Assembly: GCF_000236905.1 (NCBI RefSeq)
Contig: NC_016520.1
Location: 620,001-684,000, forward strand
Direction of reading: 5' to 3'
From: Tetrapisispora phaffii CBS 4417
Lineage: Eukaryota; Ascomycota; Saccharomycetes; Saccharomycetales; Saccharomycetaceae
Length of the DNA: 64,000 bases
Positions 8,134-16,922 of this stretch are shown piece by piece; within the stretch, counting starts at the first letter, position 1, and every line of letters begins with the position of its first letter. The translations under genes and the position numbers were made by a program. The notes beneath the pieces were generated by a model, which ran no database searches, was not told where the DNA came from, and saw only the letters and a program-made list of their open reading frames with translations.

Positions 8134-10920
8134 CTAGAAAAATGTTAAGATATCAATTGGCTCGAATAATTCATTAATAAAAACGTTCATTTCTTGGTCT
8201 TGATCCACATTAGAAGAACTATAACTAGTTATATTGTTAATGGTAATGTCCATATTATCTATTCCAAGATTCTCTATCTCTACGTTCAAAGGACCATTAG
8301 TATCTTTCTCCCCATTAATAATCTTCGTGTTTGATATTGGTCCACAACTATAATTTAATTTTGCATCATTATAAATCGTTAAAAATATATTGAATGGATA
8401 AAACGATGAACATTCAGTCATATCTTTAACAGTATTCCTATAATACTCAATATCTCCTTCATACACTAATTTGTTTTCTGTTATAGTTAATAGTAATTCA
8501 GTCATGATCTTCTTATCATTTATATAAGGAAGTTTTTCAGTTAATAACATAGTATCATTATAATAAACGGCTGTGGTATTATGTTTTTCCGCTTTATAAT
8601 TTAAATAAGCAATTATAAGTTCGAAATTTTTTGTGAAACTTTCTTTCTCACCATTGGATTTATTGGTACCAAACATTTTATAAGATATCTTCGCATTAAA
8701 CATTGAACGAAATGAACGGTAGTAATCATATGCAAATTCATTGAAGTATAACGTGCATACTCCAAAAAATATTTTTATTAGTGTATATCGATCACATATA
8801 CATTTGTTACCGTTTTCAATATTGTCTTCGATTTTCTCTGGTAATCTGATAATTAAACATTGTAAAATGACGGAAATTACTTTATTCAATATAATTTCAA
8901 TGCATTTGTTAAGATAGAATTTAGTGTACTTGAATTTTAAATTCGTCTTCTGACCATGGAAGTAATTATAACATATGTTGATCATTTCTATCGCTAGAAT
9001 AAATAATTTGTTCATTGTGTCATTTTTTAATATTATATCGTTGTTTAATTCAAACCAAATTAATTGACTGTAGGTAAAGTTCATGCGAAATTGTTTGATT
9101 AATAAATTTAATTCAAAATCTAATTCCTCACAGTTATTGATGTTGTAACGAACCTCAATATTTTCTATCAATATTTTAATATTATTTATCAATTCTTCAA
9201 TTTTTTTATAGTTTACTTTAGTGTAATTTTCATGAAGATAATTGTTCAGTTTAAATAAAAGAGTATCGACAGCCATCATTCTAAGATACCAACAGTTGTC
9301 GCCGTTCTCTTCAAATTTATTTAAACCAATTGAAGCTAAAATGTTATCGTTTAAAGAATATGAATTACCTATAGTGAATTCAACTCCAGTTAATAAAAGT
9401 GCTTTTCTGTCTAAATATAACACATATGCCCATATTTTTTTATAAAGTAAATTGTATATATTTCGATTAGTCAACCTCGGCCTGCAATCGTTATGAACTT
9501 TCATATAATCTGGATCATATAATATTATGTCCCACGATACACCAATTTCTTTACAATGGGAAACTATAAGTGAATGAAGAATCTGAGATTGTTCAAGTTC
9601 TTGGCCTTCCCCTAATTCTGGCGAAATCCAGTAATAGAATCGTAATAACAACAGATTAATTAATTCAAAAAGTGTACTCTTTCTTAATAGCTTATTTCTA
9701 AATATTAGAGCTGTAACAATTGAAATATATTTCTCCATTCTCATTTCCAATATAGTATTATCAATATAATTTCGGCGTTGTGATTCTCCTATATCAGATG
9801 AATTATTATTCGATTGTCCAATACTGTATTTAATAGAAATCTGACAAATCCTTGATATTAGTAATACAATACAATAAAATATATGATCAAACTGTTTAAT
9901 ACTAGCGCTTTTAGACCCAACCCTTTCGTATAATAATATAACTTCATCTTTAAGAATCTGACAATCAAGAACAGGTATCAACTTAAGAATATACTTCTCA
10001 AAGAAAGGTAAAATGATTTCAATGAAATTTACTTTATTTGGCATATTGTTCTCCATAAATTCATTGAGATTTGAAAATCCATTTAAAATATCGTCATTGT
10101 CCCATTTTCGACTGGTACCATATTTATCAATCAAATTTTTATATATAAGCTGATGGTTCGTATAACTGGTTTTATTAGAAGATGTCATTCCTTCAAAAAC
10201 GTCCATCTTGCTAAATGATTTTGGAAGGTCCTTTGAAGTCACTGATATTTCATTGACCTTTAAGTTATGTAAATTTTTATCATAATTTACAGCTGTGACA
10301 GTATTTTCTAGATTGTTTGAACCATTTTCAACTTGAAATTCTATAGAATCACTTTTTTGATTATCCTTTTTATATGCTTTAACCGTTTTTCTAACAATTA
10401 TTGATCTAAATGTGGTAAAAATATCTGCATACCTATCCTGTCTTATCATTGACAAATTACTATAGATGGAGTGCTGGTGAAAGGAAGATCGTTTAAACAC
10501 TGATGTTTTACCAAATGGAGCCAAATTCAAATAAGAGCGTTGTTCATTTGCATACCAACCCATTGTAGTTGACGTTTCTGTTGAAATATTGGTCAGGTCA
10601 GATAGCATATCCATGTCAGTTCCGTTCACGTTATCTGTGATATCATTCACATCATCATTCATTAAACTGTTAGAATCTTCTTCTCCTTTCTTAGAACTTA
10701 CGTTATTAAAACCATATTCTGCTAACGCCGTCTCTGTATCTTGCTTTAATGAAACTTTGTGGATATACGTACATGTGTCATCTTTCCCTGTAGATTGACA
10801 AGTCCCACATGGTAGGTTTCTATCGCATTTAGTCTTCTTCTTTTTACAATTGGTACATACTACACTGATTCTATTCCTTCTTTTTGGATAAATTGGAAGC
10901 GTTTTATTAACATTGGACAT
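8134..10920 (-). CDS. OAF3: Zn(II)2Cys6 transcription factor, OAF3-like
   Basis: A 928-residue protein with the ATG at 10918-10920. An N-terminal binuclear zinc cluster is clear: cysteines at about residues 22, 25, 32, 38, 41 and 50 in CTNCKKKKTKCDRNLPCGTC, preceded by a basic RRNRIS stretch. A long Asn/Ile/Leu-rich region follows, of the kind that forms the fungal regulatory domain. These proteins bind CGG half-sites in the nucleus. The name comes mainly from position: it is divergent from LAS1, as OAF3 (YKR064W) is from LAS1 (YKR063C). Oaf3 in S. cerevisiae (863 residues) is a repressor linked to oleate response. Another family member at this site is possible, and the effector is not visible from sequence. 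Confidence 0.65.
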   Translation of the reverse strand: MSNVNKTLPIYPKRRNRISVVCTNCKKKKTKCDRNLPCGTCQSTGKDDTCTYIHKVSLKQDTETALAEYGFNNVSSKKGEEDSNSLMNDDVNDITDNVNGTDMDMLSDLTNISTETSTTMGWYANEQRSYLNLAPFGKTSVFKRSSFHQHSIYSNLSMIRQDRYADIFTTFRSIIVRKTVKAYKKDNQKSDSIEFQVENGSNNLENTVTAVNYDKNLHNLKVNEISVTSKDLPKSFSKMDVFEGMTSSNKTSYTNHQLIYKNLIDKYGTSRKWDNDDILNGFSNLNEFMENNMPNKVNFIEIILPFFEKYILKLIPVLDCQILKDEVILLYERVGSKSASIKQFDHIFYCIVLLISRICQISIKYSIGQSNNNSSDIGESQRRNYIDNTILEMRMEKYISIVTALIFRNKLLRKSTLFELINLLLLRFYYWISPELGEGQELEQSQILHSLIVSHCKEIGVSWDIILYDPDYMKVHNDCRPRLTNRNIYNLLYKKIWAYVLYLDRKALLLTGVEFTIGNSYSLNDNILASIGLNKFEENGDNCWYLRMMAVDTLLFKLNNYLHENYTKVNYKKIEELINNIKILIENIEVRYNINNCEELDFELNLLIKQFRMNFTYSQLIWFELNNDIILKNDTMNKLFILAIEMINICYNYFHGQKTNLKFKYTKFYLNKCIEIILNKVISVILQCLIIRLPEKIEDNIENGNKCICDRYTLIKIFFGVCTLYFNEFAYDYYRSFRSMFNAKISYKMFGTNKSNGEKESFTKNFELIIAYLNYKAEKHNTTAVYYNDTMLLTEKLPYINDKKIMTELLLTITENKLVYEGDIEYYRNTVKDMTECSSFYPFNIFLTIYNDAKLNYSCGPISNTKIINGEKDTNGPLNVEIENLGIDNMDITINNITSYSSSNVDQDQEMNVFINELFEPIDILTFF

Positions 10921-11364
10921 TCTTTAAATTCTTGATATCTTTATGGCGAGAATGTTTTGGGATTTTGAATAAAATTACCCATGAAGGGATGATGTACTAG
11001 TTTAGGGGACTTGTAACTTACAGTTCTGGTAGCTATAATGCATATAACTTTTTATATATAGAACTTGATGTAAGCCATATTACAGTTAAAACCTTTAATT
11101 GTTAAATATAATTCGATATCTGTATAACATATAAAGTTGCCGTATATAGTCATATTATATATTTTGGAAAAATTGTGTAATCAATCGAAGAAGCACTTGA
11201 AAAATGAAATATTGGTTACTGGAATATCGAGATGAGATGACTTGGGATGTTTAAAAAAACATTAGTAACTGTATCGTAATGATGATTATATCAAATTAGT
11301 AGTCTTATCAGTATATTGAAATAGTATTAGCTGTAGGAAAATACCAAGATCTATTTAAAGAGCA
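10921..11364. promoter_or_regulatory. Divergent promoter between the OAF3-like gene and LAS1
   Basis: This 444-base shared upstream region has a PAC-like GATGAGATGA at 11231-11240 and an RRPE-like TGAAAAATGA about 25-30 bases before it. Both are near LAS1, about 130-165 bases from its ATG. PAC and RRPE mark ribosome-biogenesis genes in yeast, which fits LAS1. Confidence 0.5.
11231..11240 (+). promoter_or_regulatory. PAC-like motif upstream of LAS1
   Basis: GATGAGATGA matches the core and 3' part of the PAC consensus GCGATGAGMTGA. The two bases before it are GA rather than GC. An RRPE-like element is adjacent upstream, the usual pairing. Confidence 0.45.
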
Positions 11365-12870
11365 ATGCATACCCGAATCGTTCCCTGGTCGAGAAAAGAA
11401 GAATTAGATGATTTGAAGCAATGGTTTTTCCAAAAATGGTTAAATGAAGACGACGATGCATCTAACAAAATCACAGATATGCGTATAAGAGCTATCGAAA
11501 GAGTCAATAGTTATACTAGCAGGGGTTCAATATATTTACCACATGTAATTGCCACTACCTCACAGTTAACTGCTTCAATTTTATTAGACGAAAAATTTCA
11601 AAATCAAGGCTCTACTTCTAATGAAATAAACGAGGAAACAGTAAGATTAAGTTATACAATGGCAATAATTAGATTTGTTAATGGTTTACTCGATCCTAGT
11701 CAGCAATCAGTGTTTGCAATCCCTTTACATGTTTTAGCAAAAAAAATCAATCTTCCGTCATGGTTAGTAGATCTTAGACATTGTGGTACACATGAGAGAG
11801 AATTAGTGAGTCTTGAAATGCTTCGAATGGCTTGTAAAGAGTCATTGAAATGGCTTTGGAATAATTACTGGAATGATGAACAACTAGATGAAGCTTCGAG
11901 TGATGAAGACATTGAAGAGAAAACACCTTTTTTTGGCATTGATGCTGAAGATTTAATAGACATCATTAATGTGTTAGTTAAAATCAAAGATCTGTTGATA
12001 GAAAATGTTTCTATTTGGGAAAGTCAAAATATGCAAGTGATAAGAAGCAAGAACTTTAGTGATGATCATGAATATAAGAACAAACATGGAAATAAAAAAA
12101 GAAAAAGAAATGACATACCAGTTTCGGAGTTAATCAATAATTACATTTCAACTTTTAGAAATTTATGGAAGAAAAATACCAACAAACAGTTATTCATTTA
12201 TATTTGTGTGAAACACTATGATTCTATCATTTTTGATATTGGTTTGAAGAGACTGCCTGAATTTGATTATGAACTGCTCAAATGGTTGATAGAGACTTTT
12301 TCGAATCCCGATCATTCTAAGGTTAAAAATAATGTAATTGAATTACTTAGAGTTTTTAAATCATGGGATAAGTTAGACACCAAAGTATTGAAACCGTTAT
12401 TTGAAAATATAAATTATAAAGCTATACCTTCAAGCTGGAGCAAATGGAAACTACTTATAGAAGCTCATCCTAATTATCTGTCATTATATACTTACCAATC
12501 GATGATCGCATTATTCAAGGATAGTAACATGAAAACGAAAAAGAAACATGTTAAAAAAGCCATTGCTGATCAAATAAACGCAATCTCGGAAACAATGGAA
12601 ACATTTATAGGATCTTATAATGGTAAGTTCAAGAAAGCAGATGTAGAGAGTTTTTTTGAGGGAAGGCAAAAAGTTGAATCTAAGGTATCCGCATCCACAA
12701 TTATTTCAAAACCTACTAAGTCAACTAATGTAGACAGCATATTAGAAGACCTAGCCAATTTAAAACAAAAAACATCAAAGAAACCGAAGCTAACTACTTC
12801 ACCCGACCAGAGCATACTAATTTTCCAAGACCATCCTAATTGGGAACCTAAACCTTTTGGAATCTTATAG
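11365..12870 (+). CDS. LAS1: Las1 endoribonuclease, pre-rRNA ITS2 cleavage
   Basis: A 501-residue protein (S. cerevisiae Las1 has 502). The N-terminus IVPWSRKEELDDLKQWFF is typical of Las1. The HEPN nuclease motif is visible as LVDLRHCGTHERE with R138 and H143 (R-x4-H). An acidic patch and a basic stretch (KKRKRNDIP, about residue 247) follow, then a C-terminal tail ending in WEPKPFGIL; in the known complex the Las1 C-terminus contacts the Grc3 kinase. Las1 cuts ITS2 at site C2 in nuclear pre-60S particles, and Grc3 then phosphorylates the product. The ATG at 11365 gives the conserved N-terminus. Confidence 0.96.
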   Translation: MHTRIVPWSRKEELDDLKQWFFQKWLNEDDDASNKITDMRIRAIERVNSYTSRGSIYLPHVIATTSQLTASILLDEKFQNQGSTSNEINEETVRLSYTMAIIRFVNGLLDPSQQSVFAIPLHVLAKKINLPSWLVDLRHCGTHERELVSLEMLRMACKESLKWLWNNYWNDEQLDEASSDEDIEEKTPFFGIDAEDLIDIINVLVKIKDLLIENVSIWESQNMQVIRSKNFSDDHEYKNKHGNKKRKRNDIPVSELINNYISTFRNLWKKNTNKQLFIYICVKHYDSIIFDIGLKRLPEFDYELLKWLIETFSNPDHSKVKNNVIELLRVFKSWDKLDTKVLKPLFENINYKAIPSSWSKWKLLIEAHPNYLSLYTYQSMIALFKDSNMKTKKKHVKKAIADQINAISETMETFIGSYNGKFKKADVESFFEGRQKVESKVSASTIISKPTKSTNVDSILEDLANLKQKTSKKPKLTTSPDQSILIFQDHPNWEPKPFGIL

Positions 12871-13038
12871 AACATTTGCATCGACCACATATATACAGTA
12901 AAATAGATATAGAATTTCAAAGAATAACAATCTCTTACTTAATTATTTTTTGTTGTTACCCAAGAATATTTCAAAAGCTTAATACATAGTAATATATTTC
13001 AAGACAAAAATTTTATTATATATAGAATTATTGTAAAA

Positions 13039-13162
13039 CACTCAGACATCCTAGGAAGGTCTCATTAAATGAGCGGTCACTGATTGGTACAAACGATGGG
13101 TTCGTAAGCGTACCCCTACCGTGGAAACTGCGAATGTAAGGAGCAAATTTTCATCATCGTGA
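13039..13162 (-). ncRNA. SNR128: U14 small nucleolar RNA (box C/D), snR128
   Basis: The minus strand carries a long block almost identical to S. cerevisiae U14, running about 13070-13134: the stretch from CATTCGCAGTTTCCACGG through GTACGCTTACGAACCCATCG. These are the 18S rRNA-complementary domains. The C box TGATGA is at 13151-13156 and the D box CTGA at 13042-13045, giving a length of about 124 bases (126 in S. cerevisiae). U14 is needed for 18S processing and guides one 18S 2'-O-methylation. It lies upstream of RPA34 on the opposite strand with snR190 behind it, as in S. cerevisiae. The ends are set from the boxes and are accurate to a few bases. Confidence 0.95.
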
Positions 13163-13254
13163 ATTAAAATAATACTAAATAATGATAAAATAACAATGAG
13201 TTAAAACATTAAAAATGAAAAAAACACTAAAATGTTAATTCATGGAATAAAAAA

Positions 13255-13448
13255 GGCTCAGAACTTGTTTAAGTATTTAATACTTGGCAAGAAAAGTTCC
13301 ATAAAACTATCTAAATTCAAAATAAAATGTTTTTGAAATAAATCCCAAAAACCTTTCATAACAAAAGAAGATAAAGAACGTGATAGAATCCCTTGTCGTC
13401 ATGGTCGAATCGGACTGGGAAAGAAGAATCAACATTTTCATCAAAGCC
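13255..13448 (-). ncRNA. SNR190: snR190 small nucleolar RNA (box C/D)
   Basis: The minus strand has GGCT at its 5' end (13445-13448) able to pair with AGCC at its 3' end (13255-13258). Just inside are a C box TGATGA (13438-13443) and a D box CTGA (13258-13261). The internal stretch around 13375-13425 contains TCCGATTCGACCATGACG, which I recognise from yeast snR190. It is 194 bases long (190 in S. cerevisiae). snR190 acts in early 60S assembly through base pairing with 25S rRNA. It lies 92 bases ahead of U14 on the same strand, so a dicistronic precursor processed by Rnt1 and exonucleases is expected, as in S. cerevisiae. Confidence 0.9.
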
Positions 13449-14786
13449 AGAATCTCAAAAAAGAAATTATTTCATTATTTTCCATGAATATGCTCATCCT
13501 TGAACATAACTTTAAGTTTTTAACGCTTAACTCATTAAAAATACCCAAAGAAAGTAAATAGTACTACTCATTTCCTTGGTTATTCCTGTCTCCTTTGTAA
13601 AAGTAGTAACAAAGATAAAATAAAATCCACAAAATAAATTTAAACACAATACGAATCAAAAAAAGTATTGAAAAATTAAATAATATCATGGCTTTATATA
13701 CTTTTCTGATATTAAAAATAATAACAGTTTGAAAAATGAAAAATAAAATTTTTACCTCATATACTCCAATATCAAAAATAATGACAATGAAAAATTTCGT
13801 TTGCAGTCAGTTAGGTTTAAGAAAACAAAAAACAAACAAATATAGCATATTAAGCAAATAAATTACAGTAATGTTCAAACAATTAAAAAGATCAAATGCA
13901 CTTACTTACCTTCAAAAAAAATGTAAATTTGAAAAATTGTCTAAATTACTAACATATCGCGCAGAAATAAATATTTTTTAATTTTTGAAAAGTCGACGAA
14001 AACTTCCATGAGTTACGAAGAAATCCGCGTAGAAACTGCCGTCATTTCCAAAAAATACATTTAATTTCCAAAATTTCATAATTTTTTGCAAAAAAGTTCA
14101 AATCTCCAAAATGCAATTAGGGCATTAAACCAAACTTGTAACCCATATTATATAACTATGAACTGCATAATTTGGTTTTGTTATGTGTTTCGTGGATGGT
14201 GATCCAACTCATCGAAAAGAAAATTTTTTTTAAGGCAAGCAAGTGTTCGTTAGATACTGATGGGATAGTAAGTGATAATAGATAGTTAAGCTGTGTATGT
14301 ATGTATGTGTAGGTATATTATGTACTGTTATTGAGTTTTCTTGGTATGAGCGGTACCGCTCACATAGTTAGTAGAAGTAAACGAATATAATTAGCGATTT
14401 GATTTATATATGTGTACTCTAGTGGTAGTCGTAAGCAGTAGGATAGTTTCATTATATGTTGTATTGGGCATTATGAACAAAAAAATTGAAATATGACTTT
14501 ATAGTGGATTAGGAAGTAGGAGGGCATCGCAAGTAAAATGAAAAAAAAAATACATAAAAATTTATCAGTATTATATCATTTGTAACTATAATATCTCTTT
14601 TATCTATTTATCGATTTAGCTATATCTAGAATATAAGTATTTTGTTGACTAATACGCCTTATTTATTACACTTTAGTGGAACATAGGTGTTGTTGCAATT
14701 AGATCGAAAAAATAAAGCTCGTCACTACGTGGAACATAAATAGATATATATATTATTCAAAAGCATACTGGTGACAAAAAAATAAA
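13449..14786. promoter_or_regulatory. Upstream region of snR190-U14 (minus) and RPA34 (plus)
   Basis: This 1.34 kb region has no ORF and must hold both divergent promoters. It is A-rich, with many AAAAAT runs on the snoRNA side. Recognisable items are GCCCTAA on the minus strand at 14118-14124 (Tbf1-like; Tbf1 binds many snoRNA promoters), a PAC-like CTCATCG at 14208-14214 next to an A4T8 run, a GTAT repeat near 14295-14312, and a 16-base palindrome at 14347-14362. I cannot show that any of these is functional. Confidence 0.45.
14347..14362. repeat. 16-base perfect palindrome with CGG-TA-CCG core
   Basis: TGAGCGGTACCGCTCA is its own reverse complement. The inverted CGG/CCG triplets are the half-sites read by Zn2Cys6 proteins, so it could be a binding site. 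A related TGAGCGGT at 13069-13076 is part of U14 and is probably unrelated. Confidence 0.6.
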
Positions 14787-15467
14787 ATGTCCAAATCTTC
14801 ACATTTATCTAAAGAATATCTATCAGACTCTGATGCTGATAGTGACAGAGAAGAGATTCCTTCATTTAAGGTCCCAAAACATTATAGGAAGATTGCCAAT
14901 TTGAAGAAATTTCCAAAACTATCAAAGAATGAACAGCTTTGGTTGATTAAATTACCGAAAGGATTAGATCCATCAAGTTTAAAAACTTTGCCTTTATCGA
15001 ATGGTGTGATATCAGTTGCAGAGAGCAATGAGAAATATTTATTATCCGAAGATTTAACACAAAATTTATCGTCAAATTTAGTCTTATTAAGTTCAAACGC
15101 TGATAAAGAAACTTTATCTGTTAATATAGGTGGTTCTAAAAAAAGTGATTCTGTTAAATTTGATAAAATTTTGACAGTAAGTAAAGTTGCTGCTATACCA
15201 GATATTGATTATGAAAAAGTTAGAACTCCACGTAAAAATGTCACTAAACTCGAAAATTTACAATTGAAACATTTCGCAACTGGCTATGATGCAAAAGATT
15301 TTGGTTTAGATGATAGTAAACAACTTTCCACTGAAAAGAAATCGACTGAGAAAGAACATAAGAAAGAACATAAGAAAGAACATAAGAGTAAGAAGAGAAG
15401 TCATAAAAAAAGTGATGACTCTTCAAACAAGAAGAAGAAGAAGGATAAATCTAGGGGAGAAGATTAG
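14787..15467 (+). CDS. RPA34: RNA polymerase I subunit A34.5
   Basis: A 226-residue protein (S. cerevisiae 233). The N-terminus has the family pattern: SKEYLSDSDADSDREE, then FKVPKHYRKIANLKKFP and NEQLWLIKLPKGLDPSSLKTLP, which matches Rpa34 in the segment that forms the TFIIF-like dimerisation domain with Rpa49. The last 45 residues are a Lys-rich tail containing three exact KEHK repeats, as expected for the nucleolar, DNA-contacting tail. The subunit supports Pol I elongation and RNA cleavage. It is convergent with the YJL147C-like gene and follows the snR190-U14 locus, as in S. cerevisiae. Confidence 0.93.
   Translation: MSKSSHLSKEYLSDSDADSDREEIPSFKVPKHYRKIANLKKFPKLSKNEQLWLIKLPKGLDPSSLKTLPLSNGVISVAESNEKYLLSEDLTQNLSSNLVLLSSNADKETLSVNIGGSKKSDSVKFDKILTVSKVAAIPDIDYEKVRTPRKNVTKLENLQLKHFATGYDAKDFGLDDSKQLSTEKKSTEKEHKKEHKKEHKSKKRSHKKSDDSSNKKKKKDKSRGED
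15351..15386 (+). repeat. Three tandem 12-base units inside RPA34
   Basis: AAAGAACATAAG is repeated three times without change (15351-15362, 15363-15374, 15375-15386) and encodes KEHK x3 in the basic tail. Perfect identity suggests recent slippage. Confidence 0.9.
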
Positions 15468-15680
15468 ACTAATATCAACCCCACTGCACTACAAGTTTTT
15501 GTTCTTATAAATACACTTATCTTTTTAAGAACAAAACTTTACATAATCGAAAAAAGCATTCTCTAATAATCATATAAGTTAAAAGAAAAAAAGAACACAA
15601 AATAAAATTTAAAATATTCCAATAGAACTCACCTGTATTTTAACTATTTAATTGTATGAATATAAACATAAGAAGAATTT

Positions 15681-16922
15681 TTATATAAATTTAATTGACA
15701 TAAGCGATTTTATTTCCTTTTCTTCTTGAAGCAAACTTTCAGTAATTGCATCAAGTTCATTCAATAATTGTGCATATTTGTATTCATCCCTTTTAGGATT
15801 ACAAAATAAACGTATCTCTTGGATATTAATGTCTAGTGCCCTGATGAATTTAAATTTATAAAAAGATATGCCTTGGGAGTTGTTGCTCAGAGACTTAGTG
15901 TTATGCATTGGGATTTCAGATACATCATTAATTTCTGCACATAATTTATTTTCCACACTTAATTTAACGATGCTCGTTATCCAATCTTTAGCTTTTGGGA
16001 TATATAAATCCAATGAGATATCACCATCATTCTGATGAGAATACTTTGATAATGTTTTTAAAACCTGTATGAACAACATTTGATTAGTTGTTAACGGCTC
16101 GGTACAATATGTACGAATAGTGCTGTCATCCACCAATGCATGATTTTGTTTGTATAAAGATTGAAATATCACCATAATATCCAGTGGTTTGATGACTTGG
16201 CTTTTCTCCATGGTTAATATATCTAACAACTTAATGACATTATGATTATCTTTTGGCACTGACATGCATCTCCACATTATTCTTTTTATTGGAATGGATA
16301 ACGAATTGTAATTTTCCAACCAATCATCAAAATAGGCATCATATATTTGTTGGTTATGGGTTTTATAAAACAATAATAACGATATGTTAACTCTATCTAA
16401 TCTATTGTCAAAGAACGTTATGTTATTCCAAACCTTTGGATATTCCTTAAAATCCTTGTGTAATAGTATCTTAATGAGAGTATTTACTCTATTAGCAGGG
16501 GTTCTATTATTATATTTTAATAGCATCAATTCATTATACAATGTTGATGTTTTATCTTCATTACTTATTGTATTTGAATTTGTATTTGAAATTGATTTTT
16601 CGACAATATTTTTTAATTGAGAAAACAGTACCTGATAATGCTGTTCTACATTTTTCTTCTTCACATCCACTTCCGGCAAGGATCTATTGAGTACATTTGA
16701 TATTGTCTCTATATGCTTAATTTGCTCTTTCTTTATGTTACTGTTATTTTTATATGGAAATTTTATAGAATCATTTGTATTAGCATTCTGAATCAAATAT
16801 TTGATAGTATTTTTCAATTCTTCATTATCATCTTTGACTCTATTTTTATTTTTATTCAGTATATTACCACTATTCAATTGAGAAAAGAGCCTCTTCAATG
16901 AATTGTACCTAATATTTTTCAT
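15681..16922 (-). CDS. YJL147C-like mitochondrial protein
   Basis: The open frame runs up to 17123, but its first codon there is TTG. The first in-frame ATG is at 16920-16922, giving 413 residues. That start yields MKNIRYNSLKRLFSQLNSG, basic and without acidic residues, like a mitochondrial presequence. I do not recognise a domain; the body is rich in Leu, Asn and Lys and probably helical. The call rests on position: it is convergent with RPA34 and divergent from IDS2, exactly where S. cerevisiae has YJL147C (382 residues, mitochondrial, poorly understood). Its function is unknown. Confidence 0.7.
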   Translation of the reverse strand: MKNIRYNSLKRLFSQLNSGNILNKNKNRVKDDNEELKNTIKYLIQNANTNDSIKFPYKNNSNIKKEQIKHIETISNVLNRSLPEVDVKKKNVEQHYQVLFSQLKNIVEKSISNTNSNTISNEDKTSTLYNELMLLKYNNRTPANRVNTLIKILLHKDFKEYPKVWNNITFFDNRLDRVNISLLLFYKTHNQQIYDAYFDDWLENYNSLSIPIKRIMWRCMSVPKDNHNVIKLLDILTMEKSQVIKPLDIMVIFQSLYKQNHALVDDSTIRTYCTEPLTTNQMLFIQVLKTLSKYSHQNDGDISLDLYIPKAKDWITSIVKLSVENKLCAEINDVSEIPMHNTKSLSNNSQGISFYKFKFIRALDINIQEIRLFCNPKRDEYKYAQLLNELDAITESLLQEEKEIKSLMSIKFI

